Below, one piece after another: positions 1-12,973 of a DNA stretch of 64,000 nucleotides. The stretch is from Riptortus pedestris. Lineage: Eukaryota > Arthropoda > Insecta > Hemiptera > Alydidae. The notes under the pieces were generated by a model. The model was not told the origin of the DNA. It did no database searches and saw only the letters and a list, made by a program, of their open reading frames with translations. The stretch covers positions 5,139,501 to 5,203,500 of the forward strand of contig CM032228.1 of the NCBI GenBank assembly GCA_019009955.1, read 5' to 3'. Each line of letters starts with the position of its first letter. The stretch's first letter is position 1. The position numbers were made by a program, and so were the translations under genes.

Positions 1-253
1 AAATCTTTCCAGCTTCCCCTCCCTCCCTACCTACTTTCCCTCTGATACATAGTAGGGTCCAAATCTTTCCAGCTTCCCTCCCTCCCTACCTACTTTCCCT
101 CTGATACATAGTAGGGTCCAAATCTTTCCAGCTTCCCCTCCCTCCCTACCTACTTTCCCTCTGATACATAGTAGGGTCCAAATCTTTCCAGCTTCCCCTC
201 CCTACCTACCTACTTTCCCTCTGATACATAGTAGGGTCCAAATGTTTCCAGCT
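1..253. repeat. 60-bp minisatellite, cut by the window edge
   Basis: Just over four copies of a 60-base pyrimidine-rich unit starting AAATCTTTCCAGCTTCCCCT and ending ATAGTAGGGTCC. The copies are nearly identical (one has a single-base deletion, another a C-to-A change). The fifth is a decaying start. The array extends off the left edge. Confidence 0.97.
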
Positions 254-2061
254 CCCTCTCCCTTATTGTCTATAACTCCTGCCACTTAATTCAAAATGTC
301 TCGTCCCTGACAAGGATGGATCAGTGGGTATCTCTTAAAGCGGAAACATTTCATCACTAATGTATTTAAAGGTAAAAAGAGAGAGCGAAAACCAGAGAGT
401 AATTGAGCCAAATTGAATGGATCCACTTTACAGCATTGCCATACACACCTCGATACTCTTCAAAAGAATTGAATTTAACTTCTAAAAAGTCAGTTATTAG
501 AAATTTTTGCAATATTTCAAAAGTCACACATAGCTCCATCCACATAATATGGAATACTATTTTGTATTGTTTTAAAAACAAAAAACTTATTTATTACTGG
601 AACCAATTTACATTGCGAATTTAAGATTCAAATATCATTAAGATGATTTTAAAACTTTCAAAATAATATCTAAGTAATTATTCCTGATTAATATATTACA
701 TTTTTCATTCATTTCAATAATTAAAGAATATTTTTCAAATATTTACAATATTATCTAAGTAAATTCTGAAATGTTTATCTAATGATAAGAAAGAGGATCA
801 ACAAGTCTTGATAAAGATTAAATAGTGTTAAAAATAAGATTACACACTCATGAAATTTCCACAGTAAAATAATCATTGAAGAATATAGAAGCATGCCTTT
901 CTTCAAGTGATATTATTTGCACAGGGAAGTTTATTTATTTATTTTTATTAACGTATTGTAAAATGCCAAAAACAAGAGTAGTTCACATTTTGTGATTGAA
1001 ATTATTTTAATTAATATTTTAGTTTCTGTTTAGATTAAAACTGAGCAGAAGCACATCAGATATGACATGAGACATCGCTTGATTCTCTGCATAAGCTTCA
1101 GTACACATATCATCCATCATTTACCTTCCTTTTCCAATTGACATATGAGTCATTAATCAGGCAAAGGGAACACTAACAATAAATATCTCACATGCTTCAA
1201 TTTATTGGCAAAAGAGAATTTTAATCATGATATCTATTCAGCAAACAAATAGTACTAGAATTTTACATTATTTTTAAAATTAATATGTGTGCACGCGTAA
1301 GTGCAACTATTTAATGTCTATTTTTAATTCATTAAATAAGTTAGCAATAAATTTATAAAATACTGTTTTCATAAGGTAAAGAAAAGAGGATGTAGCTTTT
1401 TACAAATAATCGGAGGAAAAAGTTTCAGTTTGGGGGATAAAATTAAAAATCAGAAACAACCCTTATTTTTAGCTAGTAAATAAATACAATAAATAAGATT
1501 TAATTCCTGAGGAGATGTGTATTTGTTTGAAGTTGAGTTTATAGATTTGCAAGTTGTGAGCATTTGAAGGGAAAGTAAGGAGAGGACCAACCCCCAGCTG
1601 TGCCTATAATCAGCGGACGTTCCAAAAAAGGAAACAATGTATCAAATGCTTCTACTGGTTTTTCAAGGAAGGGAAAGTATTCTGCTGATGTTCTACATGT
1701 CCTGTAAGCCCAATTACCTCTCATAACGAGTGCAGTAGAATTGGTTTTAGTGAACATAGAATCTATTAATAAAATCATTTGTTAATCTTCGATTTATTTA
1801 TACCATATTTTCTTGGTAAGAAAAGCAGAAGAAAATTTATTTTTCTGCAAGTGTGCCCGTGGAAGGATACATGTGAAGACTAGATTGGTGAGATATGAGG
1901 TCTGTAAATTAAGTGATGAGACTGTTTGATCTGGCAACAATGGGGATACAGCACATCGAGGGGAGGTAGCTAAACATATGATACACATACAGTACAAGTT
2001 TCAACATGCTAGGGATTTTACGATGTCACTAGTGAATTTTTTTTGTGAGAAAGGTTTTTGT
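254..2061. other. Intergenic, nothing recognised
   Basis: AT-rich. The only notable frame is minus 1778-1539 (79 codons, with YFPFLEKPVEAFDTLFPFLE), which matches no family I know and has no supported splice context. No tandem repeat or TE seen. Confidence 0.6.
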
Positions 2062-2685
2062 AGTGTGTTCTAAAAATGGGTGACATCAATTTTGAACATT
2101 GTTCTGCTTCAGACTTGGGCACAGTGCAACAGAAACATTTCAGAAACTGAGCCAACCCAATGGAGACAGTGCTTTGTCGAAAGCCCACATTATTACTTTT
2201 AAGGCATTTTCAGAAGGAAAAGAACCGATTGAAGACCAGCCTCGCAGCAGAAGGCTTTCATCTTCAACAACCAGTGAAAATGTTGGAAGAATCTGCGATC
2301 TTGTGTGTTCAGATCGACATTTGACAATCCGAATGATTGGCGAAGAATTGAATTCGACTCATGGAATTGTTCATCAAATTTTGACCAATGAATTGGGGAT
2401 GAGAAAAATCTGGTTCTGAGAAATCTTCCACAAGACCAAAAAGACAACAGAAAGGAAAGGTGCCTTGACTTTCTGGGTGATATAGAAAACGATCTCCCAT
2501 TTTCTGAAAAGCTTTATTACAGACATCATTCTGGGATAGTAGAGTATTCAAACAGACATAACCGATCAGCTAAAGGCTATTTCAGTTTCCGAGTTCTCAC
2601 ACTCCTATCAGGAATGGAAGAATCGTCTGAGTGACTTCCCAAATTAATTGCTTTGAAGGGGACACTGTGAAATAGTAATTTTATT
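2062..2685 (+). pseudogene. Decayed mariner-type transposase, third lineage
   Basis: The frame 2099-2419 reads FCFRLGHSATETFQKLSQ, then SSTTSENVGRICDLVCSDRH and LTIRMIGEELNSTHGIVHQI, matching the two N-terminal HTH motifs of the KLGKSATETF group of insect mariners. No catalytic Asp is seen. After a stop, shifted frames give traces of the following linker (DQKQ-like text near 2440). The C-terminal EWKNRLSDF block appears near 2612-2640, so the catalytic core has been deleted. No terminal repeats were found. Confidence 0.75.
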
Positions 2686-2827
2686 AGAATAAAAAAAATG
2701 GAAAAATTCAGTCTCATCACCCAATAATAGTCCACATATATACAGCAGTCAAATCTTTGGATGATAATGAAAGGATATCATATTAATCTTATTGTATTTA
2801 CTAAAATCAACATTCACTTTCATTCCA

Positions 2828-2957
2828 GCTAATTGGGGCCTATTACAAGATACCAGTCTTTTCTAACCTGGGTGCGACAAGGGATGATATTTAATGAGTT
2901 CATCAAAATAAATTTCTACTCGAAATGCGGGAATTGAACGTAAGACCAGAGCTCCAC
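2828..2957 (-). repeat. tRNA-derived SINE, decayed fragment
   Basis: Diverged match to the SINE family: CTAATTGGGGCCTATTACAA, TCTAACCTGGGTGCGAC, TTAATGAGTTCATCA and GGGAATTGAAC (remains of the B box) in the right order. Lacks the A-box end. Confidence 0.55.
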
Positions 2958-2998
2958 TTTCATTTTCATTTTTTTTAAATAGAGTATTTATGGTGCGT

Positions 2999-4155
2999 TT
3001 TAGCACTAGCTGAGCTCAAAATTTGACTGGCACCATTCATTGCACTCTTGACTCTTGTACTTATTAGCACTAGCTGAGCTCAATGTTTGACTAGCAAAGC
3101 TGATGGTTTGACTAGTACTGTTCATTGCACTTTTGACTCTTCTACTTATTAGCACTAGCTGAGCTGATGGTTTGACAAGTACTGTTCATTGCACTTTTGA
3201 CTCTTCTACTTAGCACTAGCAGAGCTGATGGTTTGATTAGTACTGTTCATTGCACTCTTGACTCTTCTACTTAGCACTAGCAGAGCTGATGGTTTGACTA
3301 GTACTGTTCATTGCACTCTTGACTCTTCTACTTATTAGCACTTGCTGAGCTGATGGCTTGACTAGTACTGTTCATTGCACTTTTGACTCTTCTACTTATT
3401 AGCACTAGCTGAGCTGATGGTTTGACAAGTACTGTTCATTGCACTTTTGACTCTTCTACTTAGCACTAGCAGAGCTGATGGTTTGACTAGTACTGTTCAT
3501 TGCACTCTTGACTCTTCTACTTATTAGCACTTGCTGAGCTGATGGTTTGACTAGTACTGTTCATTGCACTCTTGACTCTTCTACTTATTAGCACTAGCTG
3601 AGCTGATGGTTTGACTAGTACTGTTCATTGCACTCTCGACTCTTGTACTTATTAGCACTAGCTGAGCTGATTGTTTAACTAGAACTGTTCATTGCACTCT
3701 TGACTCTTCTACTTATTAGCACTAGCTGAGCTGATGGTTTGACAAGTACTGTTCATTGCACTTTTGACTCTTCTACTTAGCACTAGCAGAGCTGATGGTT
3801 TGATTAGTACTGTTCATTGCACTCTTGACTCTTCTACTTAGCACTAGCAGAGCTGATGGTTTGACTAGTACTGTTCATTGCACTCTTGACTCTTCTACTT
3901 ATTAGCACTTGCTGAGCTGATGGTTTGACTAGTACTGTTCATTGCACTCTTGACTCTTCTACTTATTAGCACTAGCTGAGCTGATGGTTTGACTAGTACT
4001 GTTCATTGCACTCTCGACTCTTGTACTTATTAGCACTAGCTGAGCTGATGGTTTAACTAGAACTGTTCATTGCACTCTTGACTCTTGTACTTATTAGCAC
4101 TAGCTGAGCTGATGGTTTGACTAGTACTGTTCATTGCACTCTTGACTCTTGTACT
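2999..4155. repeat. About 58-62-bp minisatellite, about 19 copies
   Basis: Unit contains TAGCACTAGCTGAGCTGATG, then TTTGACTAGTACTGTTCATT, then GCACTCTTGACTCTTCTACT. Units with TTATTAGCAC are about 4 bases longer than those with TTAGCAC. Variant units recur in the same order, hinting at higher-order duplication. Flanked by nonrepetitive AT-rich DNA. Confidence 0.97.
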
Positions 4156-7100
4156 TATATTTCATTTCTGTATTTCTTTATCTCTCTCCGTTATTCTCAT
4201 TCCATCCAATGCAATTTACCCAGAGGTTACACTGTCTATTACAATTCAATTTAACTTATTCGCTCAAAAGAAAGCGTTCTTCTTCCTTTAGTATGCAATG
4301 AGGATAAATTTGAATTTAAGAAAATTAAATGAAATGGATATAAATTAATGAAATAATAATTCAATACATAACGAATATTTGACATGAATTAAATGAAGTC
4401 GAGCATGAGGACGGGTGGCTAGCACAGTGAACAGAAAGTAACACAGCTAACAAAACAATGAGTCCACATATTAATAATTTATGTTTTCTGAGTTTGAGGA
4501 ATATATCAATACAAATTTGCATATTTAACAGGTAATAGATGGAGCGGAATCAAAAATTTGTATTTCTTTAAGTAGTATTCTTTAAGCCTCTTCTTGGACA
4601 AAAAGTGAAAATATTTCATCAAAAACACTAATAAAGTTCAATTAAAGGTAAATGTTCTAACTGTGTTTCTGTCTATGACAGCACTTTCTTCTAGGCATGT
4701 TAGTAATTTCTATTTCTCTATGAGGAGCATAGATGGAAGATGAGAAGGACTGAGGAAGCTGTGTGTTTAAATGGTGAGCTGATATTACTGGAGCAGCTGG
4801 CAGCTGGCTTACCTCAACGAAAACTAACATACAGCAATCAATAATGTCACTTACCAGCTTATTTCCAATTATCTAAAGCAAATCATTTGGTATAGGGACA
4901 ATATTGTCATCTCAAGAATCAGGAAAAATAATCAAAGAACTATTTATCTTCCCTTCGACTATTTTCTTTTCCCACTCATATTCAACAAGTTATTGAACCC
5001 CCGCTCATGATCAACACAATCCATTCCATTTTCCTTTAGTAGGTCATATATTCAATCAATTTTACTTATAATTTATTCTCCCTTCTTTCAGTATGTATGT
5101 GTGTACGTGTGTGTGTGTGAGTGTGAGTGTATGCACATGCCTACATGTATATATTCTCTTTCATGAGTATTTCCCATAAATCCTTTATCAATGAGATATT
5201 TCAATGTAGCCATGAAATGCAAATATATTCAAAAACAGACATTAGCGAATGATAAATGGTAGCCATTCAAGAGGATGATGTAGGTGGGAATTGGCGTCGC
5301 CTTCTATATCAGTCAATAGAAAAAGGAAGGATCAAGTATATTCACCAATTACAAACAAAATAATATATTGGTAAATATTATAAAATAAGGTGTAATGCAC
5401 ATTAATAAGACAAAACTAGTTTTAAGCCCAGTCTAAAATATCTGGGGATAAATGTTAAAAATCAAGTAAGGTAAAGCTAAATTAAATGGGCTGAGTGGGG
5501 AGAGCCTCATGGAAATAGAATTACTAGAGGCAAGGGCGGCTGAACAAATTACGGAAGAAATGCTATCTCCTCCAATACTTATGACAACAATTCAAAAGGA
5601 AAACAACTCTTGCCACTGAGGTTTGTATTTTATTTTGAAATGGTCCTGTAGAAAGTGACTATTAACTAAAAAAAAACTAATTTAATGCCAAATTTTCAGG
5701 AAAATATAAGTTTGTAAAGCTTTTTTTTTGCATTAGAACAAAAAAAAATGTATTTAAACTATTACGCATTAAGCAAACGAATTACAGATTGTTAGAACAA
5801 TATATATTGCTCGCAAAGAAAAATGGTCATAGCTGGGAAATATGACAGGATCATTTGATTAAAACTTTAACAACCTTCTCCAAGGATCTGGTTCATCTCA
5901 GTTTCTTATTGCACCTTATAATGATTATCTATAGCTTCAATTAAAATAATAATAATAATAAAGACTTTAAATAGAAGATATTCATGTTTTAAAGTGAAAT
6001 AGTGCAGTAACTGCAACAATTTATTCGCTAATCATATTAAGGGTTTTAATTCATTTAAATTTGGAATTATTGAAAGCCAGCAAATGATAATAAAAATAAA
6101 GGAAGAATTAAGTTACAACTATATCATACTGATATTTCAAATACAGAATGAGCGCAAAGTACCATCGATTGAATGCCTGTCTTCTTATAAGATAATTGAA
6201 TTAAATATTATAATAAAGATTAACATTTAAAACTATAATGACTAGTAATATAATATAAAAAAAAAAAAGTGTATACAATATTCATGAAGATACAATCACA
6301 AATTTTTATTTGGCTGCTAAAGACTAAGTAACTACTCTCGATTTACATTTTTAAAATAAATGTATATTCTTCTATTAATTACACATTTTATACATGAATA
6401 GATGATAGATACAATAGCTAGACTAGATTACATACAAGTGCCCAAAGATTACAAAGGCTAATATCGTTAACAACAATTGCAATCACATAATTCTGTAATT
6501 TTACACTGTATTTTTATATCTTTAAATTATTGAAATATTTCAGTTTGAGGCCCTAAAGATTGTACTCAATAATTAATTTCCCAAACAGTCGCTCTGAGGA
6601 ATTAACACACAAATGAATGCAAGATTCTCCTAGCTAAACGATTTTCTTAAAACTAGCTCGATTTAAATAATAATAACAAACACAGAACTTTGTAATCAAA
6701 ACTAGTAATAATAAGAGGAGAATTAAAACATAAGGAGTAGATAATAGCCCCTTCCATAATACCAACAGATAATGGCAAACGTTTACAACTAGGCTAAAAC
6801 GTCCTCTGAGCCATAAGTATTTGCACAAGGAAAATAATTTATGCCATTGAAAACAAATTGTACATAATAAATTTCAATAAATGGAAATATAAAATGTAGT
6901 TAACTCTTCAAAATAAATTATTATAAGTACCACATAGATCAGATAATCCTAAATGAATACACTCTTTTCTCACAATAAGCTTTAGTGATTACAAAACAGA
7001 AAGTAGAGCTTACAACAATCAAGAGCTGATTACGATTCTCTCTCCCTCTACGTATATGTATAAGTGACTATTAGCCTATTAGGTTCGATGGACTGCTTTC

Positions 7101-7179
7101 AGTTAACCCACAGAAATGGCAAAGAAAACATTCAATTAATTTTTGTACAAACACCTCAGGAATTCAGAGTATTGTTTTT
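4156..7179. other. Intergenic or 3' Nak territory, nothing certain
   Basis: AT-rich, with a short GT tract at 5097-5130. A stop-free minus frame at 4657-4812 (LPAAPVISAHHL, LPQSFSSSIYAPHRE) has some coding look but no confirmed splice phase. If Nak continues, its last exons may be in or beyond this stretch. Confidence 0.5.
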
Positions 7180-7297
7180 AGCAGATTTCCCTTAAGGGAA
7201 ATCAGCTATTGAGGTCGCACTCATGACGCGAGTTTCGAAAAATTTCTTCAAATGTCCATCAATCCTACCCAGGAGATGACGAAAATGAGGTCCGTTC

Positions 7298-7367
<70 letters not shown>

Positions 7368-7826
7368 CTGTTAATCTGTCTAGCGGTCGCAATTTTGTTT
7401 GATCGTTACTAAACTCGATATTTAAACGTCTTATGGAAAAATAAAGATCAAGTTCGTTAATCGCTGAAATTGGACCAGTGGGAGGGGGGGTTTAGAGGGG
7501 AGGATTTTTGAAAATTCGAAATATCTCCGTTACTATACGTCGGATCGAAAAATTATATAGAAGCAATCTTTTTGTAAATTAAATTTATTATAAATAATGT
7601 TATATACATTTATTCTGTATCTTGAATATTAACCGAGATATTTGCATTTTTCTGTTTTCAGCTTCTGAGATGAGTTCAGCTAACTTCGGGTCTAGTCGTG
7701 AGTTTCCCTCAAGAGCTAGTTCGGGCCGTCCCCGTAACTGTTTGACTCTCTATTCTCAAATTTCTCTATTGTAAAACTTCACGGGGAAATCTGCTTAGTT
7801 TACGCAGCCCCTGCGTGACAGACTTT
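7180..7826 (+). mobile_element. HINE-like repeat, copy 1
   Basis: Near-complete but shorter form. It starts AGCAGATTTCCCTTAAGGGA after TT, has (TA)n at 7303-7363, the segment TCTAGCGGTCGCAATTTT, and ends with GGGGAAATCTGCTTAGTTTA and the stem-loop ACGCAGCCCCTGCGT before GACAGACTTTT. Noncoding. Structure suggests a Helentron-associated nonautonomous element (DINE-1/HINE type). Confidence 0.85.
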
Positions 7827-9987
7827 TATTAAATGTTACATCTTAGCAGAACAAGGAAGAGTGAACATTAGCAGAGTAATTTAGTGCATAGCCACACTAA
7901 TTATTTGTTAATCATAAAAATATAAATCAGATATTGTGTCAAAGTTTACTTTCTTATATTAATTTATTTGGTCTTAGGCTTCATTACATTCTGTTCCAGT
8001 ATTAAATAGTTCTTCTACTACTTACTTTTTTATCATAGCTGTGAATCAAAAATACTACATTTCATAATTTAATTGAAACAAAAAGAGGATTGAGATAGAC
8101 GAAGAACTAAGAAAATTTCTTAAACATATAAGAACTGTAATATAACTATTAAAAATAATAGTCAATAGAATTGAGTAAATCTCAATATATCTGTTTGTCC
8201 ATAGAAAAACAGATAACTGATTTGGATAATTTTCTGCAATTCTTTAATCATATAATAGCTTTTGTAGTGTGTATATAGTTATCCATTTCCAATTAAACTT
8301 TTCCTGTATTTCATCAAGAAAGTCAATTTTATTTTGCTCAAAGACATGAGTTTAACGGGGTGTTAGGTCAACAAGAAAATTTCTGTTTCTCCTAAAATGT
8401 GGTCATTAGGGAACAAACAATGGAACCTAATACAAAACAGTCATAGAAATGACATCCTCATTTATTTTTAACAACAGTCTTGGAGAACTATTGTTTCTGA
8501 AAACTACTATTGAGCAGTTAGTAAATACTACAATGAACACACATGTATTCCAAACATAGTCTACAAATTTTCAAACTCCATTGATTATTTTGCTTTCTCT
8601 CAACTGTTTTTTTTAATGTGTTAAGTGTTCAATTTTAATCGCAAGGGAATATAACTTAAGACTTTTTAAATAAGAGCACAATATTTGAAGATTTAAATTC
8701 CTGTGAGGGCCTTTCACTGTGAAGGTGGTTATAACCAAATTAACTGACACGCCACCAATTAACTCATTTTGACAGTAACTCAACTTAATGATTTTTCTAT
8801 CATTGAATATTATTAAATACATAGTAGAAATAGAATTTTCATTTTAAACCTTTAGCGAGTGCTTCAGGTTGATCAGTGGTTTGGAACAACTCTAAGCCGA
8901 AACCGTCTTTTTACTGAAGAGACTGAAGACACAAAATACATTTTTTTCTTTTAATACATTTGTATTAATAATATCAAGTTCCAATAAAATGTAATCTCAA
9001 TTTTAGATTTAATTACGATAAAGGTTAAAATTTTTATTTCAATATTTCTTGGTGAGGTTGGTTAAATTAACATAATGTTTATTGAAACAATTTATTTTTC
9101 CATACCTCTTTATTTCAAATTGGCCATACATGTTCCTCGTCCTAATTGATGAGCGATTCCCTTGACAGTGATGTCACTCTTCTAACAGGCTTAGCAGTGT
9201 TAGTTAAGCCCCTAAATGCAGAAGGATCATACAACTGGTTGGAAACGTAGGAAACAAATTTAAAATAAAGAACTCTAGGGAAATACAATATTTCGATGTA
9301 GACTTCTCAACAAACATCGAATGAATTAAACATATCTATTTTATAAACTATTAGATGCATACAGATGTTCTAGAGTTATGTACACATACTTATGGCTCTG
9401 CCTAGAAAATTAGTAGTCTATGAAATAAATCACATAAACCCTTAAGCCACATTCACTTTTTAAAGAAGATTAAATAACATAATCTTTCCTTAAATACTTA
9501 TACATACTATTAAAAATATTTATTCGTGACATACACTTGTCAACAAAATACATATCTATTTTATTCTGAAAATATTTAGCACATACTTCTTATTTTAGGC
9601 CAATACATCCTAACAAAATATAGCCTAATGAAACACCCTACTCTAAGGAAAATTCATTCAGTATTTATATAATTCTCAAATTCGATTGTTTTTAAAAATA
9701 TCTTTTAGCTTTGTTTGGAATTGCTATAAAATGAGAGCCGTAGTTTGCTTTCAAAATTCTACCATGAAAGATATTAAATAGCTAGTGTATTGTCTTCAAT
9801 TTCCGAGTGTTAATGAATAGTTAATTAAATTAGAAATTCATACAACAAATTTAAAAAACAAAAAGGCAATGCTGGTTCGATTGAAGGATGAAACATTAAA
9901 GGGCAAAGCAAATAAGACATAGTTTGAAATGTAATTAGAGGTGAGCAATAATTTCTCAATAACTTTCATATCGATTATTATGTATAT
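7827..9987. other. No gene recognised
   Basis: Uniform AT-rich DNA between a HINE-like copy and a SINE fragment. No known protein motif or repeat seen. Confidence 0.6.
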
Positions 9988-10084
9988 ATATCCCACCCTG
10001 GCTAGAAAAGGGTGGTAACCTGTAGATAACCCGTCCCGATTAGCCTAAGTTGCAAAAAGTGGACGTTAATAAATAAATAATAAT
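9988..10084 (+). repeat. tRNA-derived SINE, 3' part
   Basis: Contains CCCACCCTGGCTAGAAAAGG, TGGTAACCTGTAGATAACCC and AAAAGTGGACGTTAATAAAT, the conserved 3' body and tail of the family. The tRNA-like head is absent. Confidence 0.8.
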
Positions 10085-12973
10085 ATTATGTATATAAGTG
10101 GAAGAATGGGTGTAAAATATTGAGAAAGAGCTATAAAGATTTAAGGATGAGCATGTTTAAGGAGACCAACTATTGCATCAACTCAGCATCATTTCTCCAA
10201 CATATTCTATATCCATATCCGCCCTCAAATTAATCATTCGAAATACATTTTTCTTTATTGTCCCACAATATTATTTTTGTGTTCAGGGAAAGATGTACAA
10301 GTTGTTTATTTTGTTAAGAGAGATAACTCAAAGAAAGTCGCATAGCTAGCCCAGACACAGAGCTGATCTGAGAGGAGCCTGGAGTCGAATTAAAGTTCGA
10401 ACTACAGAATAATCGTAGGAGAAAATAGGCTTATTGTGGTCACAGGTAATGAATGGCTATGAATGGAGTCTGCACGCACTTACAGGGAAACGTCTGTAAT
10501 CGAAAGTTTTCCATAAACAATAGGAAAGAGCTAAACTCTACCATGACAATGAATTCAAAATGTTTTTTATCTACAAGCTGTGCATAGTATTTGCTACTAA
10601 GGACAGGAAGTTCTGACTGCCATGGAATCAAACGAGGTAAAGAAGGGACACAAGGGCATGGAGTGGTTTCCCAAGACCTTCTGCATGAGACTATCAGTAA
10701 CAATCGATAAAGTATCCAAGAAGAATGGGGATAACATCTCTTCGAAGACGATAGCCTACTCCAGCTAACTATGATACCTACAAATCATGCCATTAATTAA
10801 GGAAGGGAAGATGGAGAAAAATATCTCAAATAATGCAGAATGAAAGTTTGGGGCAAGATGAACTAGAGATGTGGGAAAAAGTAAGCTAACTGGCTCGTTA
10901 TAGTCGACAATAGCACAAGATGAGGGAGGCCGCTAGACTAAGAAACTAAAGAAGAGTGTTACATAGTTCCCAATAGTAGACTGGAAAGTAATGAAACAGG
11001 AATTACAGAAGTGAAGGCTGCTAATGGCTAATGGCTAAATAAACCTCTTATTTTTAGTAATCAATGTCCACTTTGTGCTACTATTGCTAATTGAGAGAAG
11101 ATATCTGCAGTTTACTACCCTTCTCTAGCCAGGGTGGGACTAAATATTTATTTAATGAGTTTTTCACTGAATAAATTCCTAACGCCCAGGAGGGGAATCG
11201 AATCGACCACTCTAGATGAACAAAGAGAGAAAAAGAAACGAGATGCCTCAGCATACATGGCTAACCTCAGCCGCCGACGATGACCTCTGTGAAGCCAAAT
11301 GAAAGAAACTTCTTTATAAATAATTATTAATTAACATTATTTATGAAAAATAAATAACGAAGGGACGAGCTGAACTTCTTAGTTTGCCTCGGAGAAACAT
11401 ACTTAGGTGATCCAATTATCTTTTGCTCAAAGACATTTTAAACCAATTTCCACTTTTGTTTTTAATTTTTATTTTGAACTGGTAGAAAGGAATTGCTGCG
11501 TCTCCAGCAGACTAAAAGGAAAACACTATTTTAATTGTGTTAAATAACATTCAGATTCCTGAGCAGAGAGATTATTGTATTTCCAATGATTTGAAGGAAA
11601 TTTTAAACTCTTAAATCATTTTACTAGTTTCAAATTGCCCTAATGTTTTCCTGTAAGATCATAATGTCATTTCTCAAAATATTAGCTCAAAAATGGGAGT
11701 GCATCAATGTGGAAAATGAATAACACGAAAGGCAAAGATACAATAATTCATTTGGGTTTCGATGCTTTTCTAACAGCCAGAATTCGGGCGTTTAAAGACA
11801 TTCCAGCTCAAGATTTTAATTTAAATTACATATGGAACCATTATGTTAAAAATTAGTTGTTTTTTTAACTATTCTTTTGATTAAAAGAGGCTAATTTAAT
11901 AATTGTCTTGAACAGTTTAAAAAAAAATACATGTATATTATAAACTTTACCTGAGTATTTCATTATTTTTGCATTTTAAACAATAGGTACATTTATTCAT
12001 GAAGCCATTTCTAAATAATCTTTAGATGTACAGAAGTTTCAATAAAAGCACCATATGACAACCAACTGTAAAAATGTGACAGTTAACTAAGATAACTTAA
12101 GATAAGTAGTTAAACAAAAAATGTACTAATCAGGAAATTACAATATTCAACATGTGTATATACGTGTGCATGTGTGTATGTATAAATATGTATAAACACA
12201 CACAAACAAAGAAACAAAAATTTAAAATAATAATAATGATATATATTAGAAGTTAGTTACAATTTCTATTACGAATAATAAAAGTTTGAAAAGAATAATA
12301 CATAGCACTAATATAAATATACAATAGCTGTCAAAGACTCATACAGCAACAAAATATTAGACTGACTTTTTCACGAAAATTTGGTGTTCACAAAATATTT
12401 ATAATTATGAATTATACTTTAAAATATTCTTAATTTACCAAAATTTTTATTTAGACTCAACGTTCAGCTAAGATAAATAGTTTAATGGCAAAAGTACAAA
12501 AATAGCTGGAGCACCAATCGAGGGAGAAAAAAGGCACAAAGATTATAATACTGCCTCTAGAACTGGTAATACTTCTAAAACACAGCTTCACTTTACTAAT
12601 CCAGCTACGTAGAACTAAATAAAATGAAATTTTGTTTCATATCTGAATTTTTTTTCATATTTGATAAATCTGCTTTATATTAAACACATACATAGCAGTA
12701 TTAAATACATATTATAATCCGTTAAATCGACTGAATGATATTTGATACAAATATAAAGAAATCACTATTACACATCTAAAGTCAAGAGTAAAATGTAAGT
12801 GGGCAGCTTGAAAGCAATGGGAATAAATCGATGAAGTAATCTGTAATAGGCTCAAGATGGAGGTTCCATTCCCCTAACATTTCTAAAAGCTCATTAAAGT
12901 GTACATTACAATATTGATGCAGCATTCAAAAAATTAATAAACAGCTCAGATCAAAAATTTTCCACAACTTGTT
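10085..12973. other. No gene recognised
   Basis: Contains one diverged SINE (11060-11277). The frame at minus 10703-10440 has no recognisable domain. The rest is AT-rich, with short TG and CA runs near 12160-12200. Confidence 0.6.
11060..11277 (-). repeat. tRNA-derived SINE, diverged
   Basis: Full order of blocks is recognisable in reverse: AATGTCCACTTTGTGC, CTCTAGCCAGGGTGGGACTA, TTTAATGAG, a B-box remnant GGAATCGAATCG, and ATGGCTAACCTCAGCC. The region between B and A boxes is rearranged. Confidence 0.7.

Noticed and set aside
1539..1778. 79-codon minus frame (YFPFLEKPVEAFDTLFPFLE) as a gene or Nak exon
   Set aside because: No recognisable domain, no good splice sites in the right phase, and AT-rich surroundings.
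2999..4155. Possible CRISPR-like array of regularly spaced repeats
   Set aside because: The whole unit repeats with no variable spacers, and the window is eukaryotic. It is a minisatellite.
4657..4812. Stop-free minus frame (LPAAPVISAHHL) as a missing Nak terminal exon
   Set aside because: The GAGGTAAGC at its start looks more like a donor than an acceptor, phase cannot be shown, and the residues do not match known Nak C-termini.
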